Origin: JBBQLG01 sp964251665 | Lineage (GTDB): Bacteria; Bacteroidota; Bacteroidia; Cytophagales; Spirosomataceae | Reading direction: 5' to 3' | DNA length: 64,000 bases | Assembly: GCA_964251665.1 (NCBI GenBank) | Contig: CAXUKO010000004.1 | Coordinates: 186,001 to 250,000, forward strand | Shown: one piece after another, positions 34,699 through 42,585 of the stretch | How positions within the stretch are numbered: the stretch's first letter is position 1 | Layout: each line of letters begins with the position of its first letter | Notes under the pieces: model-generated | What the model was told of the DNA's origin: nothing | The model's input: only the letters and a program-made list of their open reading frames with translations | Databases searched by the model: none | Program-made: the position numbers and the translations under genes

Positions 34699-36061
34699 AC
34701 TCGCCCGCAGCATTGAATTACGTCCGGCTATACTGTTGGTCGTTAGTGGTATAGTGGGCTCGGGCGTGTTCAAGAAAGTAGCACCAATGGCCGCTGAACT
34801 GGGTTCCCCGCTGTTAGTACTGGCCTGTTGGATCGTAGCCGGGCTGATTAGTCTGGCCGGTGCATTGACCTACGCCGAGATGGCCGGTATGTTTCAGCAG
34901 TCGGGTGGCGAGTACGTGTATTTCCAGAAAGTTTACGGCCGGCTGTTCGCTTTTTTGTACGGATGGGGTGCCTTCACGGTGATGCGGACGGCTACCATTG
35001 CCGCGCTGGCCCATATCTTCGGACAGTCGCTCGTGTCGTTTTTTGCCGTACCCGATGCATCCGTTGACGTAACCGTAAAACTGGTGGCTACGGGCCTGAT
35101 TGTCGGGTTGAGTATGGTCAATTACGTCGGTATTTCGTTTGCCGAAGGGTTGAGCCGGGCGCTCACTTACCTGATGTTCGGGGCCGTCGCCCTGATTGCC
35201 GTGCTGGGGTTCGGGGCTAAATCGGGCAGTCTGCTGAACCTGACTCAATCGGTCCATCACGTTGCTGAAGCCGCGCCCCGAAGCTTGCTGAGTGCGCTGG
35301 TGGCGGCTTCGCTGGGTGCGTTCTGGGGATACGAAGGGTGGAATCAGATCAGCTACATCGGCGAAGAAATCAAGAATCCACAGCGTGCCCTGCCCCTTGC
35401 CCTGATCTACGGCACCTGCATCGTCATCACGATTTACGTGCTGCTGAACGTCGTGTACGTCTACGTGCTGCCGATTGATACGCTGGTACAGTTGGCCGGT
35501 ACGCCGGGCAAAATTGCGGCAGTCGAAGTCGTCCGGCAGGCGGCTGGCGTGTTCGGTGCGTTGTTTATCTCAGTCCTTATTCTGGTCACGACTTCCAATT
35601 CAACCAATGCGTCGATTCTGATGGCGGCCCGTGTGTTTTACGCGATGGCGCGGGACGGGTTGTTCTTTAAATCGGCGGCCCGTATTCATCCGCGTTACCA
35701 AACGCCCGGCGTATCTATTTTGCTACAGGGTGCCTGGTCGGCCATGCTGGTCTGGTCGGGAAGTTTCGATCAGTTAACGGATATGCTGGTATTTGCGTCG
35801 TTCATTTTCTACGGTGCCACGGCCCTCGGGGTGATTTTGTTGCGACGCCGACAGCCCCATCTTGTCCGGCCCTACCGGGTGATTGGCTACCCGTATATTC
35901 CCGCGTTTTTCTGTGGTTGCTGTGTGCTGCTGGTCGGCCTGACGCTGGTGAACCAACCCCGCGAAGCCCTGACCGGCCTGGGCCTGATTGCCACCGGCCT
36001 GCCGTTTTACTGGTTCTGGCACAAGCGGCCGGGCGAGTTGCCTGATGCAGAAATCAGTTAG
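34691..36061 (+). CDS. APC family amino acid permease
   Basis: A 456-residue inner membrane carrier with about 12 helices. IVGSGVFKKV near residue 22 in helix 1 is the unwound substrate site (GSGIF type), and SGGEYVYFQKVYG after helix 2 and YEGWNQISYIGEEIKNPQRALP in the middle are APC signatures of the LAT/serine-threonine exchanger branch. Substrate cannot be told. It is translationally coupled to the N-demethylase-like gene and ends before the palindromic copy C. Confidence 0.88.
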   Translation: MTKLARSIELRPAILLVVSGIVGSGVFKKVAPMAAELGSPLLVLACWIVAGLISLAGALTYAEMAGMFQQSGGEYVYFQKVYGRLFAFLYGWGAFTVMRTATIAALAHIFGQSLVSFFAVPDASVDVTVKLVATGLIVGLSMVNYVGISFAEGLSRALTYLMFGAVALIAVLGFGAKSGSLLNLTQSVHHVAEAAPRSLLSALVAASLGAFWGYEGWNQISYIGEEIKNPQRALPLALIYGTCIVITIYVLLNVVYVYVLPIDTLVQLAGTPGKIAAVEVVRQAAGVFGALFISVLILVTTSNSTNASILMAARVFYAMARDGLFFKSAARIHPRYQTPGVSILLQGAWSAMLVWSGSFDQLTDMLVFASFIFYGATALGVILLRRRQPHLVRPYRVIGYPYIPAFFCGCCVLLVGLTLVNQPREALTGLGLIATGLPFYWFWHKRPGELPDAEIS

Positions 36062-36133
36062 AGTGCGATTTGGCCAGTGCGGGAACGCGGGATCTTGACT
36101 ATGAAGTTGTAGTTTCATCTACGTAAAGACGTG

Positions 36134-36210
36134 GTTTTTGTCATCCTGAGGGACGAAGGATCTTAGCGATTTAGTACCTAAGATCCTTCGTCCCTCAGGA
36201 TGACAAAAAC
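36134..36210. repeat. Palindromic repeat, GTCATCCTGAGG family, copy C
   Basis: Perfect 33-base arms (36134-36166 and 36178-36210) with an 11-base loop. It lies between the convergent permease and alaS genes, ending 6 bases before the alaS stop codon, and probably ends transcription from both sides. Arm sequence equals copy A over the shared 31 bases apart from that copy's one mismatch. Confidence 0.93.
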
Positions 36211-36216
36211 ACTGAT

Positions 36217-38937
36217 TTACGCCGGTTGCAGCAATTGACTGAAGGTTTCCCGACCCTGCGCCAGTGCGGCATCAAGACCGGCCGCATCGGAGCCGCCCGC
36301 CGTTGCAAAGAAGGGCTGACCACCGCCACCGCCTTTGATGTTTTTGGCGAGTTCTTTCACCAAGGTTCCAGCGCTCATTTTTTTGTCGGAAATGAGCGAA
36401 TCGGGCAGCATGACGGCCAGTTGCGGTTTGCCGTTGATATCGGCACCCAGCACCACCGCGAGGTTATCGACTTTCGCTTTCAGGTCGTAAGCTAACTGCT
36501 TGAGGGCATCGGCCGATGGCACGGTTACCCGTTCAATCAACAGGTTGAGACCGGCACCGGCCTGCACCTTGTTGAGCAGTTCGTTTTTGAGTTGCTGTAG
36601 TTTCTCATTCTCCAGCGCATCGACCAGTTTCTGCAACTGACTCCGCTCGTCCAGCAGCGATTGCACGGCGCGTACCAGGTCTTTGGGTGCTTTCAGCAGG
36701 TCTTTTAGCTGATCCAGAAGGGCACCCTGCTCGTTCAGGAGTTCGAGGGCCTTCTCGGACGTCACGGCTTCGATACGCCGAATACCGGTCGAGACGGAGC
36801 CTTCCGACGTTAGCTTGAACAAACCAATCTGCCCCGTTGCCGGTACGTGGGTACCTCCGCAAAGTTCAACCGAAAAATTGGGGTCGAAGGTGATGACGCG
36901 AACGAAATCACCGTATTTCTCCCCGAACAGCGCCGTAGCACCCTTTTCTCGAGCTTTTTCAATGGGTACGTCCCGCTCTTCGACTAACTTGATATTTTCC
37001 CGAATCCGCTCATTTACGATGGTTTCAACCTGTTTGATTTCGTCGTCGGTGAGTTTAGCGAAGTGCGCAAAGTCGAACCGCAGTGCATCCGGCCCGACGT
37101 ATGACCCTTTCTGACCCACGTGATTACCCAGCACCTCGCGCAAAGCCGCGTGGAGCAGGTGCGTAGCGGAGTGGTTACTGGAGGTCAGTGTCCGGCGGTG
37201 CGCATCAACGCGGGCGATTGTTGGATCTTGATGATTAAGAAGATTGTTCTCAAGATGACTATCGTCGTCTGGACTATTAGCAATTAAAATTGGTAAATCA
37301 TTCTCCTTTTTGGTGTCAACTATTTGAATATTATACTTTGGACTTGAACCATCATTACCCAATAGAGTCAATTCCAATGTTCCTGTGTCTCCAATTTGGC
37401 CACCAGATTCGGCATAGAATGGCGTTGGACTAATCACAATTTGGTATTGAAATCCCTGTTTATTTTGAACTTTGCGAAATTTAACAATTTGTGTGGGAGT
37501 GGCCGACATATCCGAGTCGTATGGGTTATACTCTACGTCTATGTCCTTAACAATGAACCAGTCACCCGCTGACGACGCGGCATCTTTCCGGGAACGCTGT
37601 TTCTGGGCTTGCAATGCCGTTTGGAAACCAGCCTCATCAATGTTGAACCCTTTTTCGCGGGCTACCAGGGCGGTTAAATCGGCCGGGAAACCAAAGGTGT
37701 CGTTGAGTTCAAAAACCGTTTCGCCGTCGATGGTATCGTCTTCGGTTTCGCCTAACTGGTCGATGATCTGATCCAGGCGTTTCAGGCCCGTTCCCAGCGT
37801 CCGCAGGAACGAGATTTCCTCTTCCCGAATCACCGTAGCCACGAAGTCACGCTGTGCGTTCAGTTCCGGGAACACGTCGGCAAACTGCATGGCCAGTGTC
37901 GGCACGAGTTTGGTCATGAACGGCTCGGTCAGGTTCAGGTACGAGTAGCCGTAGCGGATAGCCCGGCGCAGAATCCGCCGGATTACGTAGCCCGCTTTGG
38001 CGTTGCTCGGCACCAGCCCATCGGCAATAGCGAACGACACCGCCCGGATGTGATCGGCAATGACGCGCATGGCCACATCGGATGAACGGTCCGAAGCATC
38101 GGCCATCGACCCTTTATACGGCATACCCGACAGTTCTTCGATCACCTGAATGGTACCCGAAAACACGTCCGTGTCGTAGTTGGACGTTTTCTGCTGAATG
38201 GCCATGCACAACCGTTCGAAGCCCATACCTGTATCCACATGGCGGGCGGGCAGCGGCTCCAGCGAGCCATCCGCTTTGCGGTTGAACTGCATGAATACCA
38301 AGTTCCAGATCTCCACCACCTGCGGATGATCGGCGTTGACCAGCGATTTGCCCGGCGTTTGCGCCACTTCTTCCGGGGTTCGCAAATCGACGTGGATTTC
38401 CGAGCAGGGACCGCACGGGCCGGTGTCGCCCATCTCCCAGAAATTGTCTTTTTTATTGCCGTAAATGATCCGGTCTTCGCCCACGATGGGTTGCCAGAGG
38501 TCGAATGCTTCCTGATCGAAGGGTACGCCATCGGCTGCGTTGCCTTCAAAAACTGATACGTACAGCCGGTCTTTGGGCAGTTGATACACCTCCGTCAGCA
38601 GCTCCCAGGCCCAGTGGATGGCATCTTTTTTGAAATAATCACCGAATGACCAGTTGCCGAGCATCTCGAACATGGTGTGGTGATACGTATCGAATCCTAC
38701 GTCCTCGAGATCATTATGCTTTCCCGACACGCGGAGGCACTTTTGGGTATCGGCCACGCGGGGGGCCGGTGGCGTACCATTGCCCAGAAAGAAGTCTTTA
38801 AACTGCGCCATACCTGAATTGTTGAACATCAGTGTCGGGTCGTTTTTGGCGACCAACGGGGCTGAGGACACAATCAGATGTTGTTTCTGCTGAAAGAAAG
38901 CTAAAAAATGGCGACGTATTTCGTGGGAAGTCATCAT
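36217..38937 (-). CDS. alaS: Alanyl-tRNA synthetase
   Basis: A 906-residue class II synthetase. Catalytic core: MMTSHEIRRHFLAFFQQKQH at the start, FNNSGMAQFKDFFLG (motif 1 region), HHTMFEMLGNWSFGDYFKK. The editing domain has SNHSATHLLHAALRE (HxxxH) and CGGTHVPATG (CxxxH), and a C-Ala domain with coiled coil and GGGGGQPFFATAGG ends it. It charges tRNA-Ala and clears mischarged Ser and Gly. The start could be the first or second Met. The part coding for about residues 480-580 is about 37% GC by my count, far below the rest. The leader carries repeat copy 1 of the GTCAGTAAGT family. Confidence 0.96.
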   Translation of the reverse strand: MMTSHEIRRHFLAFFQQKQHLIVSSAPLVAKNDPTLMFNNSGMAQFKDFFLGNGTPPAPRVADTQKCLRVSGKHNDLEDVGFDTYHHTMFEMLGNWSFGDYFKKDAIHWAWELLTEVYQLPKDRLYVSVFEGNAADGVPFDQEAFDLWQPIVGEDRIIYGNKKDNFWEMGDTGPCGPCSEIHVDLRTPEEVAQTPGKSLVNADHPQVVEIWNLVFMQFNRKADGSLEPLPARHVDTGMGFERLCMAIQQKTSNYDTDVFSGTIQVIEELSGMPYKGSMADASDRSSDVAMRVIADHIRAVSFAIADGLVPSNAKAGYVIRRILRRAIRYGYSYLNLTEPFMTKLVPTLAMQFADVFPELNAQRDFVATVIREEEISFLRTLGTGLKRLDQIIDQLGETEDDTIDGETVFELNDTFGFPADLTALVAREKGFNIDEAGFQTALQAQKQRSRKDAASSAGDWFIVKDIDVEYNPYDSDMSATPTQIVKFRKVQNKQGFQYQIVISPTPFYAESGGQIGDTGTLELTLLGNDGSSPKYNIQIVDTKKENDLPILIANSPDDDSHLENNLLNHQDPTIARVDAHRRTLTSSNHSATHLLHAALREVLGNHVGQKGSYVGPDALRFDFAHFAKLTDDEIKQVETIVNERIRENIKLVEERDVPIEKAREKGATALFGEKYGDFVRVITFDPNFSVELCGGTHVPATGQIGLFKLTSEGSVSTGIRRIEAVTSEKALELLNEQGALLDQLKDLLKAPKDLVRAVQSLLDERSQLQKLVDALENEKLQQLKNELLNKVQAGAGLNLLIERVTVPSADALKQLAYDLKAKVDNLAVVLGADINGKPQLAVMLPDSLISDKKMSAGTLVKELAKNIKGGGGGQPFFATAGGSDAAGLDAALAQGRETFSQLLQPA

Positions 38938-38940
38938 GTT

Positions 38941-39032
38941 AGTCGGTAAGTCGGTCGGTCAGTAAGTCGATAAGTAAAACGTCTTACACTTACCAACTTG
39001 GGCGAAGCCACTTACTGACTTACTGACTATTC
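38941..39032. repeat. GTCAGTAAGT-family inverted repeat, copy 1
   Basis: The left part has AGTCGGTAAGTCGGTCGGTC, the right part ACTTACTGACTTACTGACTA, with TTACCAACTTGGGCGAAGCC between. Left and right can pair over much of their length. The unit AAGTGGCTkCGCCyAAGT flanked by GGTAAG is shared with copy 2 at 40701-40831. It lies in the alaS leader, directly before the start codon. Confidence 0.8.
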
Positions 39033-39034
39033 AG

Positions 39035-39042
39035 CAAAATTA
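39035..39042 (-). promoter_or_regulatory. -7 box (TAATTTTG) for alaS
   Basis: On the minus strand the bases read TAATTTTG, an exact consensus match, 97 bp before the alaS start. If used, the repeat at 38941-39032 lies inside the alaS leader RNA. Confidence 0.45.
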
Positions 39043-39086
39043 CGGGAAAACTTGCGTTTTCTGTGGAACGTGGGGAAGTTTGTCGG

Positions 39087-39422
39087 ATGGAGGAACTGAA
39101 TAAACGGTATTACGGCATTCGGGAGGTCGCCGATATGTTTAACGTGAACGTCTCGAAGCTGCGGTTTTACGAGAAGGAGTTCCCGTCGCTGAAACCCAAA
39201 AAGAATCGGGCGGGCGACCGGATTTACACCAAGGATGAGATTGCTCACCTGCGCGAGATCTTTGACCTCGTCGAAACGAAGGGACTAACGTTGCAGGGCG
39301 CGCGCGACCATTTCAAAAATCGCCCGGCGCAACAGAGCGAGAACGCCAAAATCGTTTCCAAACTGCGCGACATTCGCGGATTTCTGGAACAACTGCGCGA
39401 TTCCATGAGTGACACCAATTAA
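39087..39422 (+). CDS. MerR family transcriptional regulator
   Basis: A 111-residue regulator starting MEELNKRYYGIREVADMFNV; a GTG at 39063 would add eight residues. The winged-helix DNA-binding part has YGIREVADMFNVNVSKLRFY, then YEKEFPSLKPKKN, RIYTKDEIAHLREI and the second helix pair TKGLTLQGARDHFK. The C-terminal coiled coil is short (to residue 111) and there are no Cys residues for metals, so it is the small Bacteroidota MerR type without a clear ligand. It is divergent from alaS. Target unknown. Confidence 0.88.
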   Translation: MEELNKRYYGIREVADMFNVNVSKLRFYEKEFPSLKPKKNRAGDRIYTKDEIAHLREIFDLVETKGLTLQGARDHFKNRPAQQSENAKIVSKLRDIRGFLEQLRDSMSDTN

Positions 39423-39505
39423 TTGTTTTTATACCCGAAGCGGTTACGGTCGTCGGATTATTTATCGGCTCCGCTGCTGATTCTAAGAAAGTAGTGAGTA
39501 TTTTG

Positions 39506-39544
39506 AGCCGCGCCGGAGACATAAACGCCAGCGCGGCTTTTTTT
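39506..39544 (+). terminator. Hairpin terminator after the MerR gene
   Basis: AGCCGCGC and GCGCGGCT (39506-39513, 39531-39538) pair perfectly around a 17-base loop, followed by a run of seven T. It lies 84 bp past the MerR stop and 22 bp before the dprA start. Confidence 0.85.
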
Positions 39545-39566
39545 AGCCTTACCCACCGTACCTTTT

Positions 39567-40700
39567 GTGGATCAACTACCTGATAAACAGTACCAGATTG
39601 CCCTGTCGTTAGTGCCCGGTGTTGGCGCAGTGCTTATTCGCCAACTCATTAGTTACTGCGGCTCAGCCGCCGAAGTCTTCCGTGCTCCATTGCCCCGCCT
39701 GCTCAAAGTACCGGGCATTGGCGAGGTAACGGCCCGCGCCATTCGCCAGCCCGGCGTTCTGGCCGAAGCCGAACGGGTGATGCAACGGCTGGACAAACTC
39801 GGGGGCCGCGCCCTGTTCTACACCGATGCCGACTACCCCGAGCGGATGAAATCGCTGTATGATGCGCCCCCGCTGCTCTATGCCCAAGGACCAGCTAACC
39901 TGAACGCCCCCCGCACCCTCGGCATTGTGGGTACCCGGCAGGCGACGGAGTACGGTCGGCGCGTAACCGATGAAATCATTCAGGCCGTGCAAGCGTATGG
40001 TGTATTTATTATCAGCGGGTTAGCTTATGGGATTGACATTGCCGCTCACCGGTCCAGTCTGTTGCATAACCTGCCAACGGTCGGCGTAATGGCCAGTGGG
40101 CTGGATATTATCTACCCCAGTGTTCATCAGAAAACGGCGCAGGATATGCTGGCGCAGGGCGGGTTACTAACCGAAAATCGGCCTGGCATCAAACCCGATG
40201 CCCACTTCTTCCCGGCCCGTAACCGCATCATTGCCGGATTGAGCGACGCGGTTATCGTGGTGGAAGCCGCTGCGAAAGGGGGCGCACTGATCACCGCCGA
40301 ATATGCCAACAATTATCATCGCGAGGTATTTGCCGTGCCGGGTGGCTTAAGTCAGACGTTTTCGCAGGGGTGCAACAAGCTGATTCGGGAGAACAAGGCT
40401 CAGATTTATACCCGACCGCAGGACATTATCGAAGCTCTCAACTGGGATCAGGCTACGCCCGGCACCAATACCAGCCCCTTAGCCCGTAAACCGAGTGCGC
40501 CTGCGCTACCTACGAACTTCACGGATGAAGAAAGCCAGGTGTTAGCCCTGCTTCGGCAGCAGACCGACGTGCACATTGACGACTTAAGCTGGAAATCGCA
40601 GATTCCGATGGGTAAACTGGCCTCGCTGCTCCTCAGTCTGGAGTTCCAGGGCTTCGTCCGAACGCTGCCGGGTAAGAAGTATCAGGTGGTGTACGTATAG
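39567..40700 (+). CDS. dprA: DNA processing protein DprA
   Basis: A 377-residue DprA/Smf protein starting at GTG (MDQLPDKQYQIALSLVPG). Order of domains: helix-hairpin-helix region (LLKVPGIGEVTARAI), Rossmann-like domain with IVGTRQATEYGRR, SGLAYGIDIAAHR and PARNRIIAGLSDAVIVVEAA, then a C-terminal winged helix (FTDEESQVLALLRQQTDV, LASLLLSLEFQGFVRTLPG). DprA loads RecA on incoming single-stranded DNA during transformation. It stands alone between a terminator and repeat copy 2, whose first base follows its stop codon. Confidence 0.93.
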   Translation: MDQLPDKQYQIALSLVPGVGAVLIRQLISYCGSAAEVFRAPLPRLLKVPGIGEVTARAIRQPGVLAEAERVMQRLDKLGGRALFYTDADYPERMKSLYDAPPLLYAQGPANLNAPRTLGIVGTRQATEYGRRVTDEIIQAVQAYGVFIISGLAYGIDIAAHRSSLLHNLPTVGVMASGLDIIYPSVHQKTAQDMLAQGGLLTENRPGIKPDAHFFPARNRIIAGLSDAVIVVEAAAKGGALITAEYANNYHREVFAVPGGLSQTFSQGCNKLIRENKAQIYTRPQDIIEALNWDQATPGTNTSPLARKPSAPALPTNFTDEESQVLALLRQQTDVHIDDLSWKSQIPMGKLASLLLSLEFQGFVRTLPGKKYQVVYV

Positions 40701-40831
40701 AGTCGGTAAGTCAGTAAGTTAGTAAGTCAGTAAGTGGCTGCGCCTGAGTTAGTAACGGGGCCGCCCGTGCGGTGCTTTGCTCTGGAACACTTACTGACTT
40801 ACCGACTTAGGCGCAGCCACTTACCAACTTA
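40701..40831. repeat. GTCAGTAAGT-family inverted repeat, copy 2
   Basis: The left half begins AGTCGGTAAGTCAGTAAGTT and runs to AAGTGGCTGCGCCTGAGT; the right half is ACTTACTGACTTACCGACTT and AGGCGCAGCCACTTACCAAC, its reverse complement with changes. It fills the whole space between the dprA stop and the pyrE stop codon, overlapping the latter by three bases, and thus separates convergent genes. Confidence 0.82.
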
Positions 40832-41458
40832 TCCCCACTCCGCCGGGTTTTCGCGCCAGCGGGATAGGGAGGCTAACTGGTCGGCGGAAACGTAGTTTAA
40901 AGACTGCGCTTCCTGAATCAGGGTTTCGTAATCGCTCAGGCATAGCAACTGCACGTTGGCGTTAGTGAAGTTTTCCGCAGCCACCGGGAAGCCATAGGTG
41001 AAAATAGCGGCCATGCCCAATATCTCGGCTCCAGCCTGACGCAGCGCATCGACCACTTTAAGTGAACTGCCTCCTGTGGAAACCAGGTCCTCAATCACCA
41101 CCACTTTTTGCCCAGCCGTGAACTTACCTTCGATCTGGTTGCCCATGCCGTGCTTTTTTGGTTCCGGCCGGACGTAGCAGTAGGGGAGGTTCAGCACATC
41201 GGCCACCAGCGCCCCCTGCGCAATGCCCGCCGTTGCCACACCCGCCAGAATGTCGGCATCGGGGAACTGTTGCCGGATGGCGTCGGCCAACGCCTGCTTA
41301 ATAAAGGTGCGGGTTTCGGGATAGGAGAGAGTAATGCGGTTGTCGCAGTAGATGGGCGATTTCCAGCCCGAACTCCAGGTAAACGGAGTCGTCGGTTGAA
41401 GTTTTACGGCCTGTGCATCGAGCAGTCGGCGGGCAATTTCCTGGGCTATGGCTGTCAT
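40829..41458 (-). CDS. pyrE: Orotate phosphoribosyltransferase
   Basis: A 209-residue enzyme of normal length. WSSGWKSPIYCDNR (28-41) is the orotate-binding N-terminal part, VRPEPKKHGMGNQIEG carries the flexible catalytic loop, and VVVIEDLVSTGGSSL is the PRPP loop. It makes orotidine monophosphate in pyrimidine synthesis in the cytoplasm. Its TAA lies in the end of the repeat at 40701-40831. It sits 33 bp after an SDR gene with which it may share a transcript. Confidence 0.95.
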   Translation of the reverse strand: MTAIAQEIARRLLDAQAVKLQPTTPFTWSSGWKSPIYCDNRITLSYPETRTFIKQALADAIRQQFPDADILAGVATAGIAQGALVADVLNLPYCYVRPEPKKHGMGNQIEGKFTAGQKVVVIEDLVSTGGSSLKVVDALRQAGAEILGMAAIFTYGFPVAAENFTNANVQLLCLSDYETLIQEAQSLNYVSADQLASLSRWRENPAEWG

Positions 41459-41491
41459 AGATATAAGAATGCAATTACAGGATGAAGTGTA

Positions 41492-42283
41492 TTAAATCAC
41501 CGTGCCACCATCGGCGTAGAAGAAGCTGCCAGTGGTGTATGATGCAGCCTGCGACGCCAGCATCAGGGCCAGCGGGCTGATTTCGTCGGTGGTGCCCATG
41601 CGGGCAATGGGCAGGCGTTTAGTAAAGTGGGCCAGCGTTTTGTCGTCCTGCCAGAGGGCTTCGCTGAATTTGGTTTTGATCAGGCCGGGGCAGATCGCGT
41701 TCACCCGAATGCCATCGGTTCCCCATTCTTTAGCCAGCACTTTAGTGAGCATGTTCAGTGATGCCTTGCTGACCGAGTAAATGCCCAGACCGGGGTCGGG
41801 TGTGTCGCCGGCAATGCTGCTGATGTTGATGATACTGCCCCCGCCCCGCGACTTCATGCTTGGATACACCAGTTTGCTGAGTTCAAAGGGCGCTTTTACG
41901 TTGACCTGCATAATCTTGTCGAACGCCGATTCGTCGCAGTCAAGAGAAGGGCCATAGACCGGGTTTGTTGCCGCGTTATTCACCAGAATGTCAACGCCAC
42001 CATATAAGGCAATGGTTTTGTCGACCAGTTGTTTCAACTGCGCCATATCGCCGGTATGGGCGGCCACGCCGGTCACTTCACCACCTTCCTGTTTGATGGC
42101 GAAGGCCAGTTCGTCTAAGGTGGCCTGCTTCCGGCTGCTGACAATGACCTTCGCACCAAAGCGGGCAAACACGCGGGCGATATCTTCGCCGATGCCTTTG
42201 CTGGCCCCCGTGATAATGGCCACTTTGCCGGTTAAGTCAAACAGTTGTTTTTCAGCGGATTGAGACGATACTGGCGTATTCAT
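41492..42283 (-). CDS. Short-chain dehydrogenase/reductase (DHRS4-like)
   Basis: A 263-residue classical SDR: TGASKGIG near residue 26, SSRKQATLDEL after the second strand, NNAATNPVYGP, catalytic Ser in NISSIAG and Tyr/Lys in YSVSKASL, and PGLIKTKFSEALW. The C-terminal ASYTTGSFFYADGGTVI is typical of the FabG/DHRS4 group. The substrate is unknown. It is likely read together with pyrE. Confidence 0.87.
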   Translation of the reverse strand: MNTPVSSQSAEKQLFDLTGKVAIITGASKGIGEDIARVFARFGAKVIVSSRKQATLDELAFAIKQEGGEVTGVAAHTGDMAQLKQLVDKTIALYGGVDILVNNAATNPVYGPSLDCDESAFDKIMQVNVKAPFELSKLVYPSMKSRGGGSIINISSIAGDTPDPGLGIYSVSKASLNMLTKVLAKEWGTDGIRVNAICPGLIKTKFSEALWQDDKTLAHFTKRLPIARMGTTDEISPLALMLASQAASYTTGSFFYADGGTVI

Positions 42284-42408
42284 AGCGCGAAACTGATGGT
42301 TGATTTAGGGAATTGAGCTGCAAATTGGCCCATTTGTTGCCTATTTCAAAGAAATACCCAACCTGTAGCGTTGGTTAGATAAAACCGGACGGTTTGCGCT
42401 GTTTTTCC

Positions 42409-42416
42409 TACTTTCG
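42409..42416 (+). promoter_or_regulatory. Near-consensus -7 box (TACTTTCG) before the symporter genes
   Basis: TACTTTCG differs by one base from TAnnTTTG and lies 44 bp before the ATG at 42460. The same octamer is found 47 bp before the LytTR gene at 46432. Confidence 0.4.
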
Positions 42417-42459
42417 CTGCACGATAACCCCACCCCAACCGATACGTCGGACCACCTTC

Positions 42460-42585
42460 ATGAACAAAGATCATTCCGATTTACCCCCCTTTGCCCGTTC
42501 CTGGCCCCAACTCTACGCCATCGTGATTGGCGCGTTAGTGGTTGAAATCATCCTGTTTTACTGGATAATGGCGGCTTTTTCATGA
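42460..42585 (+). CDS. Small membrane partner of the sodium/solute symporter
   Basis: A 41-residue protein starting MNKDHSDLPPFARSWPQLYA with one membrane helix (IVIGALVVEIILFYWIMAAF). The polar N-terminus and the helix make it look like the small subunits found with SSS and related carriers. Its stop overlaps the symporter start (ATGAG, four bases), so the two are translated together. Length and coupling support a subunit role; I know no named family. Confidence 0.65.
   Translation: MNKDHSDLPPFARSWPQLYAIVIGALVVEIILFYWIMAAFS

Noticed and set aside
40701..40831. CRISPR array at the AGTAAGT repeats
   Set aside because: Repeats are 8-base tandem units in inverted halves without equal spacers, and no cas gene is in the window.
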